Below are positions 23,111-31,368 of a stretch of 35,018 nt of DNA, one piece after another. Under the pieces are notes generated by a model. It ran no database searches, had not been told where the DNA came from, and saw only the letters and a program-made list of their open reading frames with translations. How positions within the stretch are numbered: position 1 is the first letter of the stretch; each line of letters begins with the position of its first letter. The translations under genes and the position numbers were made by a program. The stretch is from Methanobacteriota archaeon. Its GTDB lineage: Archaea > Thermoplasmatota > Poseidoniia > Poseidoniales > Thalassarchaeaceae. The stretch spans positions 1 through 35,018 of the forward strand of contig JABIKU010000009.1 of NCBI GenBank assembly GCA_018654845.1, read 5' to 3'.

Positions 23111-23674
23111 TTATTCGAAAACGATGTCAGCAGATTCACCAACTCTCTCTAGCAAACCACGCTCAGGATTTACCACAATAACTTGGCCAGCCCGCTCCCA
23201 AACCGCCAAATCATGTTTAGAATTTCCACAATAACCGAAGCCTGCGAGGCCGTAACGAGCGACTAATGCTTCAGCTTTTTTGTGCGAGCGTAGGTTGTGT
23301 TTGGTATCGGAAGCCATAACGTCAGAGAACAATCCAACATGTGCTGCGATTTGTTCGGCAACGATTCTATCTGATGCAGTTGCTAAAATTAATGTGCGAC
23401 CACGAGCAGCCTCACCGGTCAACCAGTCTAGAAAGGCGGTATGATATTCAAGTTCAGCTGGGTCAAAATTCAGTTTTGTGGCAAGGTCGCGCTTCCATTG
23501 CGCTCGCTTGCCGGTAAATTCGTTGACAAGCATTCCAACCAGCATCCAGGGACGGCGGAAGAGTACACGGGTGACGCTGATGTAACTCATGTCGGAAAGG
23601 ATTAGGGTGCCGTCCATATCGACAGCGAGTGGGATGTCCGACACCTCAGCCATAGGCCTGCCTAGTCCTTCCAT
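23111..23674 (-). CDS. HAD-superfamily phosphatase-like protein
   Basis: A 187-residue HAD hydrolase. Motif I is VDMDGTL (near 18), the nucleophile and acid/base Asp pair; motif II is the ATAS segment (near 98); a Lys lies near KKAEALV; motif IV is probably the GNSKHDLAV region (near 150), where the Asp follows SKH. The helical cap between motifs I and II is small, and the pattern resembles the HAD domain found fused to UbiA prenyltransferases in other organisms. That, and the cis-prenyltransferase just downstream, suggests a prenyl- or sugar-phosphate substrate (inference). Starts at ATG 23674 or ATG 23653 are both possible. It heads the operon. Confidence 0.82.
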   Translation of the reverse strand: MEGLGRPMAEVSDIPLAVDMDGTLILSDMSYISVTRVLFRRPWMLVGMLVNEFTGKRAQWKRDLATKLNFDPAELEYHTAFLDWLTGEAARGRTLILATASDRIVAEQIAAHVGLFSDVMASDTKHNLRSHKKAEALVARYGLAGFGYCGNSKHDLAVWERAGQVIVVNPERGLLERVGESADIVFE

Positions 23675-23697
23675 GTTTCAAGGATTTGCCACCGATT

Positions 23698-23723
23698 CCA
23701 TGAAGTCAGATACCACTTCGTGG
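23698..23723. promoter_or_regulatory. Imperfect inverted repeat in the HAD/unknown divergent region
   Basis: CCATGAAGT (23698-23706) and ACTTCGTGG (23715-23723) match as inverted repeats at 8 of 9 positions, within the 65-base divergent gap. It is centred between the two starts and could be an operator shared by both genes. Confidence 0.3.
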
Positions 23724-23739
23724 ATGCTGGGTTGGCACG

Positions 23740-24996
23740 ATGTCTGGGATTGAATCTGTTTGGCGACCTGCCTCAATGCGGCAAATTGAGTCCGATTCTG
23801 AAGCGCCAGAAGGATTTGAGCACATCGTAGTCGCCGGAATTGGGATGAAAGCAGAATTGATCGAGCCCATCGATGCTAGTGATTGGAATTCTATGGTCGC
23901 TGGGCTCGAATCTTGGGGCGATTTTCCAGAAGGTGAAGTCATTATTGAAGAGACAATTTCGACTAAGCGTGGATTGGTTCTAAAATTGAGTTCGTCTGGA
24001 AAATTCTGGTGTGCAGAATTATTACCTTGGGGGAGTGATGGGCGCTTGCGCGCTCGTATTTCTCTAGCTCCCGAATCTAATTCTGTTCCGAGTGGAGGAT
24101 ATGTTTTTGGCGAACACGATGTCATTTTGGTTCGCGAGTGGACAGAACGAGAAAAAACTGCCAATCTTGAGTTAGAAACGGCCCTTCAGTTTGATGATTC
24201 TAAGGTTGTTAATGATATTTTGTTTAGATCAGCGGCCGCATTGGGTAGATATCATTCTGCGGTCGAATCGGGGCGTGTAACGCCTCCGGATCCTCAACGC
24301 TGGAATAAGCGGTTGGAAGGGCTTGAAGCTCGATTACGTGCCAATACAATTTGGCGTGCTCCACACACCAAGCAAACAATGTGTATTCCTTCACTTGGTG
24401 ATGTTCGTTTTTCTGATTTAGAGGCTGATAAGGATGGTGAATATGATATTCGAATTGGGCCGCCTAGATTGGCAGATTGTTTAGCAAAACCAAATTGTGA
24501 ATTTCCAGCTATTCGAGATTTCGCCTCTTTACTTCATGACCTGAATTGCCTCCATTATGATTCTAGATCACAACTAGATCTAACCGAGCTCCGCTCTAGT
24601 CTGATCGAGGGTTGGAGGTCTACTGCACCGCCTCAATTGTGTTCTGAAAAGGCATTCTACACGCCTCGTGGTGGTGTGTTCTTTTGGGAATATGAGCAAA
24701 TGTTACTCGATGTTTTGGAAGCTGTTTCACATCAATCCGGAAAACCGGAACCAGCAGTTTCGATTATCAAATACGTTCCTAGCATGCAATCATCCATGTT
24801 TAATTCACGTATTTTGGCTGCTTTTTCGTACATCTTCGGATTTTTTAGTGCATCTTCATTTTATCAGATGGTTCTAGGAAATAGCACAGGAATAATGCCA
24901 GTAGCTTTTGCATTCATCTCCTTCGGATTCTTCCGTCTTTACAAAAAATCGGCTCTGCCACCTGAAAAGCCAATTTTTGTTGCTTACAAGGATTAA
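23740..24996 (+). CDS. Unrecognised protein with possible degenerate kinase-like domain and two C-terminal membrane helices
   Basis: I do not recognise this 418-residue protein. Residues 1-340 are soluble. The stretch around 165-280 (LGRYHSAVESG, then GDVRFSDLEADKDG, then IRDFASLLHDLNCLHYDSR) recalls, in order and spacing, the catalytic and metal loops of aminoglycoside-phosphotransferase/Bud32-type folds, but the key HxD and DFG/DxD residues are not clearly kept, so any kinase link is weak. Residues about 355-400 form two hydrophobic helices separated by a short GNSTG turn, with a basic, Lys-rich tail after them. It would be a cytoplasmic domain held at the membrane. It starts divergently from the HAD-UppS operon and ends in a hairpin shared with gpmA. 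Confidence 0.75.
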   Translation: MSGIESVWRPASMRQIESDSEAPEGFEHIVVAGIGMKAELIEPIDASDWNSMVAGLESWGDFPEGEVIIEETISTKRGLVLKLSSSGKFWCAELLPWGSDGRLRARISLAPESNSVPSGGYVFGEHDVILVREWTEREKTANLELETALQFDDSKVVNDILFRSAAALGRYHSAVESGRVTPPDPQRWNKRLEGLEARLRANTIWRAPHTKQTMCIPSLGDVRFSDLEADKDGEYDIRIGPPRLADCLAKPNCEFPAIRDFASLLHDLNCLHYDSRSQLDLTELRSSLIEGWRSTAPPQLCSEKAFYTPRGGVFFWEYEQMLLDVLEAVSHQSGKPEPAVSIIKYVPSMQSSMFNSRILAAFSYIFGFFSASSFYQMVLGNSTGIMPVAFAFISFGFFRLYKKSALPPEKPIFVAYKD

Positions 24997-25015
24997 TTTC
25001 TTCGAGAAATTAATC
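24991..25015. terminator. Bidirectional hairpin containing the stop codons of two convergent genes
   Basis: GATTAATTTCT (24991-25001) and AGAAATTAATC (25005-25015) are perfect 11-base inverted repeats with a 3-base centre (TCG). Each arm encodes the Asp codon plus TAA stop of the gene reading into it: the unknown protein (stop 24994-24996) and phosphoglycerate mutase (stop 25012-25010). Either transcript would end in this stem, so it likely serves as a two-way terminator or 3'-end stabiliser. Confidence 0.6.
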
Positions 25016-25624
25016 GATTCGCTGGAATTTTCCCGAATCATAATCATAAATTCTCGGGATTCCAGTTGGAATTTCCAATTTAATAATCTCATCTGGAGAT
25101 AGGTTCTCGATGTGCATCACTATCGATCTTAGAGAATTTCCATGCGCTGCACATAGAACATTTTTTCCCGATTCCAAATCACTTAATATTTCGTCTGTGA
25201 AATAAGGAATTGTTCGCGCTGCGGTCATCTCCAAACTCTCGCCTTCAGGCGGTGCGACATCAAAAGATCGTCGCCAGATGTGAACTTGTTCAGCGCCGTG
25301 TTTTTCAGCGGTTTCAGCTTTATTCAATCCTTGAAGCGCCCCATAATGTCTCTCGTTCAACCGTTGATCCTTGCGTGTCGGAATTTCGCCTGATGCCCGG
25401 TTGTGTTGCATGATTATTCCGGCGGTTCGTTGAGCGCGAATAAGAGCACTAGTATGGACAATATCGAAGGCAAAATCGGCTAATTGTTCGCCAGCTTCTG
25501 CTGCTTCTTTCTCACCTTTTTCAGATAGTTCAACATCGGTCCAGCCAGTGAATCGGTTCTCAGCATTCCATATGGATTGCCCATGTCTGATGAGGACTAA
25601 TCTTGCCAATCTATTCACGCTCAA
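25010..25624 (-). CDS. gpmA: 2,3-bisphosphoglycerate-dependent phosphoglycerate mutase
   Basis: The enzyme interconverts 3- and 2-phosphoglycerate through a phosphohistidine. The protein (204 residues, shorter than the roughly 250 of bacterial GpmA) has LIRHGQSIWNAENRFTGW with the catalytic His (near 14), TSALIRAQRTA, the LNERHYGALQGLNKAE signature (near 89), and AAHGNSLRSIVMHIE (near 158) with the second His. Many archaea use cofactor-independent enzymes, so this may be a bacterial acquisition. It begins at TTG 25624, overlapping the MscS stop as TTGA; GTG 25618 is an alternative. It converges on the unknown gene at 24996. Confidence 0.92.
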   Translation of the reverse strand: MSVNRLARLVLIRHGQSIWNAENRFTGWTDVELSEKGEKEAAEAGEQLADFAFDIVHTSALIRAQRTAGIIMQHNRASGEIPTRKDQRLNERHYGALQGLNKAETAEKHGAEQVHIWRRSFDVAPPEGESLEMTAARTIPYFTDEILSDLESGKNVLCAAHGNSLRSIVMHIENLSPDEIIKLEIPTGIPRIYDYDSGKFQRID

Positions 25625-26694
25625 AGGTTACTGCGTACACGAGGTTCATGGAATTTGAGTTCTAACTCTGCTGCAATTTCTCTAGCCATTATCAAGATGT
25701 CTTCTGTCAATTCTCGCTGAATCGATCCAGAGGAGATACAATAGAAATTCCCACCTACGGTTACGATTGCTGTACCAAATGATTGAATTTTTACCCAAGA
25801 ATCTCCCTCTTTCATTGTGCGTGCATCCTCATTCGAACTTGTCAAAAGTCTATCACAAAATTGTCGTAGAGCCACTGGTGCGCTATCTTCTTCAAAGGCA
25901 AATTTAGGTTTTATTCTTCGGAATCTTCGCTTACTGAAATTTTCTACTGGCGAATTAACTAATCGCGCATTCGGTACTGTAACCATCGTATCTGCTGATG
26001 TGCGCACTAGTGTGGTTCTCAGACCAATATTGACTACTTCACCTTCGACTCCTTTTACGATAATCCAGTCACCAATGTTGAATGGTTGATCGATTAGAAT
26101 TGAAATTGCTCCGAAAATATTGGCGACTGAATCCTTAGCTGCCAATGCTAGAGCTAATCCAGTGATACCCAAACCGGTGATGATTGGGGCGAGTGGCACT
26201 CCTGCCAATCCTGCTAATACGAATGCACCAAGGACCACGACTATCACTCGGCCAACTGATTCTGCGACGCTTGCAAGCGAGCGTCGACTAGCCATATCTT
26301 CACCTTCAACGACGATGAAAGCATCGAGATAATCGACTAGACGATAAGCTGCAATTAGCATTAGAATGACGAAACCGGCGTAAACATAGGTGACGATGGT
26401 TTCGATAAGAGATGTATCCCAAACCGGGTCAAGATTCAATAAAATATAATTCATCGATTCACTATATGCATAAGCACCAATCATCCATCCTAGTGAATTC
26501 GGTGCGATTAATGTCCCCCCATCGATTCTATCTGTTTTCGAAAATAGATTCATCACAATTGGGAAAACTAGCTTACTAGCAAACATTCCAATCGAGATGC
26601 TAATCAATGCGGTTGCCAAAAATACGATTAAAGTTCCACTCGAAAAACCGAGTAATAATTCCTCTCCACTCATGAAGTCGTTGAGTATTTCCAT
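25621..26694 (-). CDS. MscS-family mechanosensitive channel
   Basis: A 357-residue small-conductance channel that releases solutes under hypo-osmotic stress. Two or three hydrophobic helices lie at about 18-45, 68-85 and 98-118, then the pore-lining helix region (about 148-195; VPLAPIITGLGITGLALALAAKDSVANIFGA type, rich in G and A), followed by the MscS beta domain signature FNIGDWIIV...GEVVNIGLRTTLVRTSADTMVTVPNA (about 204-245) and a C-terminal alpha/beta domain. ATG 26694 opens it. It shares a 100-base divergent region with the M14 peptidase and is coupled to gpmA by an overlapping stop/start. Confidence 0.92.
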   Translation of the reverse strand: MEILNDFMSGEELLLGFSSGTLIVFLATALISISIGMFASKLVFPIVMNLFSKTDRIDGGTLIAPNSLGWMIGAYAYSESMNYILLNLDPVWDTSLIETIVTYVYAGFVILMLIAAYRLVDYLDAFIVVEGEDMASRRSLASVAESVGRVIVVVLGAFVLAGLAGVPLAPIITGLGITGLALALAAKDSVANIFGAISILIDQPFNIGDWIIVKGVEGEVVNIGLRTTLVRTSADTMVTVPNARLVNSPVENFSKRRFRRIKPKFAFEEDSAPVALRQFCDRLLTSSNEDARTMKEGDSWVKIQSFGTAIVTVGGNFYCISSGSIQRELTEDILIMAREIAAELELKFHEPRVRSNL

Positions 26695-26731
26695 GGCCTA
26701 TCGCCCAATGAGCCCTTTATCAAACCGCCTA

Positions 26732-26746
26732 CGGTCCTATGGACCG
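26732..26746. promoter_or_regulatory. Perfect palindrome in the MscS/M14 divergent region
   Basis: CGGTCC-TAT-GGACCG is a perfect 6-bp inverted repeat with a 3-base centre. It lies near the middle of the 100-base divergent region, about 37 bases from the MscS start and 48 from the peptidase start, where a shared operator could sit. Confidence 0.35.
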
Positions 26747-26794
26747 GTAATGCGAGGCTTTCAAGACCCCCTTACAGTTCGATAGAGTGTTAGC

Positions 26795-28969
26795 ATGGCG
26801 TCCAGCAACCACAGTTCTGAATTTAGATTGATTTCTAATCCTCGCAGAGTGCCAGCGATTACACTAATATTACCGCTGCTGTTGTCGATATTTGCACCGA
26901 TGGCTCTAATCGGTCCAGCCAATGCCCAAGAAGCAAACGAAGAAGTGTCACCTGAAGATATCTGGTCTGATGATTATCTGAATCAGGTATTTCCATGGTA
27001 TGGCAATGATAAACTGCAATTTCGAGAATACCATGATTACTTTTCCATGAAGGAGAGAATGCAAACCCTTGCCGACCGAAATTCGGAATTCATTTCTTAC
27101 CACGAAGGTTTGGTCGGCGGAGTCAACGCTCGTGGCGATCAGATGGGAATTGATGATTACGAAGGTTGGTTTTACAATCATGCAAGTCCTTGGTTGAAGA
27201 TTACTGGTGATGTTGCTGGAGGTGAGTGTAACGTTTACGTCGGTGACTGTGGAAATTACGCAGACCGCCCTGATGTCATGTTAGTCGGAAATCATCATGC
27301 ACGGGAGTGGATGTCTTACGAGGTTCCGATGATGTTCATTGAGACCGTTGTTTACTATTACGGCATGGCCGGAGTCGACAATGATGGTGATGGCTTGGTC
27401 GATGAAGATGGCTGGGACGGTATTGATAATGACGGAGATTGTCTTAGTCTAAACTCTTCAAACCAAGATAGTAATGGGGATGGAGTTGCTTGTGGTCCAG
27501 GCGACCTCGGTGTTGACGAAGATTTCTCAGAGCAATTCATTACCGATATGATCAATACTCGTGAAATCTACATCATACCGATGTTGAATGTTGATGGCAA
27601 TCGGTATGACCGAGAAGAATACTGTGGCGAATCCGCATGGGAGAACTGCCGAACCAGCGGATGGCGCAAGAATTTGCGTGACAACACCGTCACTGGAGTC
27701 ACACCTATTCCTGATGTCGATGAAGAGGTCGATGAGGGATGTGACGGTGTTGATCTAAATCGAAATTACCAATTCGAGTGGGGAGCCCCACTCGGCGCAA
27801 CCGGCCCATTGTTTCCTGGAATGTGTTATGCTAGCGGGCCGAATAACGATGTCTACAATGGACCAGTCGATACCGTCGATCAAGATGAAGATGGTAAATT
27901 GAACGAAGATCACGTCGACGGCAAGGACGATGATGCTGACGGACTCACCGATGAGGATTGGATGGGCGGTAATTCTGAACCCGAAACAAAATTCATTCAA
28001 GATTTAACAGAAATGAATGACGATAATGGCGATGGGGCTTCCGAGTTCAAGGTTTCATTGACTTGGCACTCTTTCTCTGAACTAGTATTGTGGCCTTGGG
28101 GGCACTGCACAAATTGTTATTCTCCAGATGATGAATACCTCGTATACCACGGTCAAGTAATGGGCGATATGACAAATTATGCTCCAATGCAATCTTCAGA
28201 CCTTTACCCAACAACTGGAGATTTCTGTGATTGGCATTATGGCGTTCACAATTCCTACTGCTACACTATTGAGATTGGTAATGCCTTCCACGAATATCCC
28301 GAGGACATCGCTCATACTGCTGTTCGAAACCTCGGAGTCCCGTTCTATATGATTGAAATCGCTGATGACCCGCGCTATCGAGCTATTGTCGGTATTGAAA
28401 ATACAACCAGCTCCCAATGGTTAGCTTCGCCGGACGAAATCCTCGTTCCAAAGAATGGTGAGATTCCAATTGGACTTTGTTTGGATACTACTTTCCCCTT
28501 TACAACAGATATCAATCGCACACATTTGATGTGGCGATTGGTCGAGCCAACACGTCAACAAGATGACTTTGGCCCGACCGAATGGATTGCGGTTGAATGG
28601 GAAAAATCAGCCTTTGCTGAAACTGAATTATCTTGTATATTGTTGGATGGAAGCAATGGAACGATCGTCGAAGCAGGTATTCCAGTTCCGGATACATCTG
28701 TTGGTAAAATCCACTACAAAGCGATGTTAGGAACTACTAATGGTGCCTTCCCATTCTCTTATCCTTCTCTCGAGGAAGGCGGAAGTTATTATGAAATGTC
28801 TATTCCTTATCGAGCCGGTTTCGGCTCGTCTATTTTGGCTCTGCTGATGTTTGCCTTTATCGCCACAATGGTTTGGGGTGGTCTCGGTTATACTCTGAAA
28901 GCAATGTTCGATGATAATATCGGTGTGATAGGATTACCGGAAAAAATAGATTCGGAGGAAGCCTCCTAA
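26795..28969 (+). CDS. Secreted M14 zinc carboxypeptidase with inserted DxDxDG calcium-type repeats and a C-terminal anchor
   Basis: A 724-residue exopeptidase. The signal peptide is at about 18-45, ending in ANAQ. The carboxypeptidase A fold has zinc ligands in HHARE (167-171) and His 425 (LTWHSF), the substrate Arg in DLNRNY (near 323) and the catalytic Glu in TIEIGNA (near 493). Acidic DxDxDG-like loops, as in thrombospondin type 3 or dockerin calcium sites, are inserted at about 195-215, 224-231, 360-388 and 408-415. A beta-rich C-terminal region follows, then a membrane helix (about 680-702) and a short charged tail, so the enzyme is probably tethered outside the cell. The stop overlaps the symporter start (TAATG). 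It should release amino acids for the next gene's protein to import. Confidence 0.93.
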   Translation: MASSNHSSEFRLISNPRRVPAITLILPLLLSIFAPMALIGPANAQEANEEVSPEDIWSDDYLNQVFPWYGNDKLQFREYHDYFSMKERMQTLADRNSEFISYHEGLVGGVNARGDQMGIDDYEGWFYNHASPWLKITGDVAGGECNVYVGDCGNYADRPDVMLVGNHHAREWMSYEVPMMFIETVVYYYGMAGVDNDGDGLVDEDGWDGIDNDGDCLSLNSSNQDSNGDGVACGPGDLGVDEDFSEQFITDMINTREIYIIPMLNVDGNRYDREEYCGESAWENCRTSGWRKNLRDNTVTGVTPIPDVDEEVDEGCDGVDLNRNYQFEWGAPLGATGPLFPGMCYASGPNNDVYNGPVDTVDQDEDGKLNEDHVDGKDDDADGLTDEDWMGGNSEPETKFIQDLTEMNDDNGDGASEFKVSLTWHSFSELVLWPWGHCTNCYSPDDEYLVYHGQVMGDMTNYAPMQSSDLYPTTGDFCDWHYGVHNSYCYTIEIGNAFHEYPEDIAHTAVRNLGVPFYMIEIADDPRYRAIVGIENTTSSQWLASPDEILVPKNGEIPIGLCLDTTFPFTTDINRTHLMWRLVEPTRQQDDFGPTEWIAVEWEKSAFAETELSCILLDGSNGTIVEAGIPVPDTSVGKIHYKAMLGTTNGAFPFSYPSLEEGGSYYEMSIPYRAGFGSSILALLMFAFIATMVWGGLGYTLKAMFDDNIGVIGLPEKIDSEEAS

Positions 28970-30801
28970 TGCAGGCTCCTGCTGAGGAATCTTCCTCAGA
29001 CGAATTTAGCGGTCGTCTTGGACTTATTTTCGCAACTATCGGAGCGGCGATTGGAACTGGCAATATTTGGCGATTTCCGCGAATGGTTGGCGCTAACGGC
29101 GGAGGATCTTTCCTAGTTCCTTGGTTAATTTTCCTCTTTCTCTGGTCGATTCCACTGGTTATCGCGGAGTTCGCTCTTGGAAAGCGTAGCCGAACCGGAA
29201 CTGTCGGTACATTCCGAATTTTCGCTGGTCGAGGAATGGCATGGATGGGATTGTGGACTGCATGGATTTCGACTGCGATCGGATTCTATTATGCAGTCGT
29301 TACAGGATGGTGTCTGAATTATTTCCAGACCGCCATCCGTGGTGGTCTGACAAGTGAAGTCGATACCGTTGAGGTGTGGAATTCATTTCTACAAAATCCA
29401 CTAGAAGTCGTCGCATTTCAAGCACTTGCAGTCATCATTACGATGGCTGCAATTTGGAAGGGTGCTAAAGCCATCGAAAAGGTCAATGTCACTTTGATGG
29501 TATCACTTTTCATTCTACTCTTTGCAGCTCTATTCCTTTCCTTTGTAATGGATTTAGAAGATGGTACTCTTGATGGGTTCGTCTACATGTTCAGTATTCA
29601 ACCCGAATATCTGATGGAACCTGAGACTTGGATAAATGGGCTTTCACAATCTGCTTGGTCTTGCTCAGCAGGTATGGGTATGGCGATTACTTACTCGGTT
29701 TACATGCGCAAGGATGAGGATACAACTCTCAATGCAGCGACAATGTGTCTGGCTAATAATAGCATTTCTATCATCGCCGGATTGACGGTAATGATGGCAG
29801 TATTCGCAGTAGTTGATGATCCACTCAGTGCGGTTAGCGGTGGCAGTAGTGCAATCACATTCTTGGTTTTACCAGAGGTTTTCGCACAAGCTCCTGGAGG
29901 ACCAATGATGCAATTAGCGATGGTAGCGATGTTTTTCCTAGCTCTCTCTTTTGCTGCACTTACCTCGATGATTTCCACTGTCGAACTCTGTGTTCGTAAC
30001 TTCGTTGACCATGGGGTCGACCGCTCGTTAGCAGTCGGTTTTACTAGCATCGCAATCTTCCTTTTCGGTCTTCCGAGTGCATTTCTGTGGATTATGATGG
30101 ATGATTCAACTGGCGTTGCTTTCCCACAATTTTTAGAAGTTCAAGACCATATCTGGGGATATGGCTTGATGTTCAGCGGATTATTCATTGCATACTCGAT
30201 TTGGAAGTATGGTTGGACACAATACAAGGTTTGGCAGGATGAAAATGGCGTTGAAGGATTTGATTTTAGAGAATATGTTGACCATGGAGTTTCTGCTTTC
30301 CGCGGCGATTTCATCAATACCGGCGATAATGATTGGTGGATTGGTCGATGGTGGGACATTGTCATGTATGTTGGATTCCCATTGATGTTCAGTGTTTTGA
30401 TGCTCTCATATTTTGGCGATTTATTGGCCAATGTTCACGATCCATGGAATCCATCGAATCCTCACGGAATTTCGATTATTCTATTGTTTTGGGGAATCAC
30501 TGCGGGATTATTTTTCGGTTTAAACAAATACATCCTCATCAATAGAATAGTTCCTACAAATGGTAGTTCAGTTATCGGCAGTTTCTTCACTCGTAACTTT
30601 GAGTTAGAACCACGCCCGCTCTATCGTAACGTCCCTGCGGGCGCAGATGTACCAATCCACATGTTACCTGGTGGAGATGATCCATTTGTCATAGAGGCTG
30701 GAGCAGCGTTGCCCGATACATTTGTTGATGAGTATGGTGTTAAAAAAGTCCATACATTATCGGTTTCACTAGCAATTGGACAAAACAATTACGAGAAATG
30801 A
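28969..30801 (+). CDS. Neurotransmitter:sodium symporter (NSS/SNF)-family transporter
   Basis: A 610-residue LeuT-fold Na+-coupled amino-acid importer. The family start GLIFATIGAAIGTGNIWRFPRMVGANGGGSFLVPW (residues about 18-52) carries the unwound helix 1 that binds Na+ and substrate; the helix 3 region (GFYYAVVTGWCLNYF, about 104-118), WSCSAGMGMAITY (helix 6, about 228) and later helices are as expected, about 12 in all. An extra acidic tail (about 545-610) is cytoplasmic. The TAATG overlap with the M14 peptidase makes them one translational unit. The substrate amino acid cannot be read with confidence. Confidence 0.93.
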   Translation: MQAPAEESSSDEFSGRLGLIFATIGAAIGTGNIWRFPRMVGANGGGSFLVPWLIFLFLWSIPLVIAEFALGKRSRTGTVGTFRIFAGRGMAWMGLWTAWISTAIGFYYAVVTGWCLNYFQTAIRGGLTSEVDTVEVWNSFLQNPLEVVAFQALAVIITMAAIWKGAKAIEKVNVTLMVSLFILLFAALFLSFVMDLEDGTLDGFVYMFSIQPEYLMEPETWINGLSQSAWSCSAGMGMAITYSVYMRKDEDTTLNAATMCLANNSISIIAGLTVMMAVFAVVDDPLSAVSGGSSAITFLVLPEVFAQAPGGPMMQLAMVAMFFLALSFAALTSMISTVELCVRNFVDHGVDRSLAVGFTSIAIFLFGLPSAFLWIMMDDSTGVAFPQFLEVQDHIWGYGLMFSGLFIAYSIWKYGWTQYKVWQDENGVEGFDFREYVDHGVSAFRGDFINTGDNDWWIGRWWDIVMYVGFPLMFSVLMLSYFGDLLANVHDPWNPSNPHGISIILLFWGITAGLFFGLNKYILINRIVPTNGSSVIGSFFTRNFELEPRPLYRNVPAGADVPIHMLPGGDDPFVIEAGAALPDTFVDEYGVKKVHTLSVSLAIGQNNYEK

Positions 30802-30864
30802 TATTGATTAATTTTGCCACACGTCCAGCAAAGCCATCAAGGTTCGTCCTACACTCCGTGTATC

Positions 30865-31344
30865 ATGAGCAAACTTGTTTCCGAGGATTACCCTTGGTCG
30901 AAACTTTGGCGAGAATATGCCATGTATTGTTTCGTTGGAACGTTTAATGTTACAGTTTTCTTTCTATTTTACAGCTATCTGTACAAGATGAATCTTAGCG
31001 AAACATATCCCTCCGGTTCCGCTTGGGCGATAACTTTTATTTTCAGTACTTGGCAATCACATTTTACTCATAAATTATTTACTTTTGAATCGACTTCTAA
31101 TTACAAAAAAAGCCTGTACACAATGTTTTGGATTTACGCAGTAGGTTTGGTAATTTCAACGGCTTCTCAATCTTATTTCGCCGATACACTAGGCATCAAC
31201 CATTATTTTGTCTGGGCTTGTAATACTGCTGCTTTAGGATTCATTTCTTTCTTGGCACTACGAATCTATGCTTTCCCTCTTTCCGATGGTAGAATAACAC
31301 GTCAAGAACGGCTTGAAGACTTCAAAGAGCGCCGTAGGGCTTGA
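30865..31344 (+). CDS. GtrA-like small membrane protein
   Basis: A 159-residue protein with about four membrane helices (near 20-38, 50-66, 85-105 and 115-135). The first pair follows the GtrA pattern: YCFVGTFNVTVFFLFYSYL, then a conserved SAWAITFIF...SHFTHKLFTFES turn resembling the family S-F-x-x-(H/N)-(R/K)-x-(F/W)-T-F element. GtrA-like proteins are linked to moving or anchoring lipid-linked sugars, which fits the prenyl and hexomutase genes nearby, though that link is inferred. I prefer ATG 30865 over the TTG at 30814, since the added residues have no helix or conservation. The basic tail is cytoplasmic. hisS follows 24 bases later. Confidence 0.68.
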   Translation: MSKLVSEDYPWSKLWREYAMYCFVGTFNVTVFFLFYSYLYKMNLSETYPSGSAWAITFIFSTWQSHFTHKLFTFESTSNYKKSLYTMFWIYAVGLVISTASQSYFADTLGINHYFVWACNTAALGFISFLALRIYAFPLSDGRITRQERLEDFKERRRA

Positions 31345-31368
31345 AGTGGGTTTGTTCGTGGGAGTACT

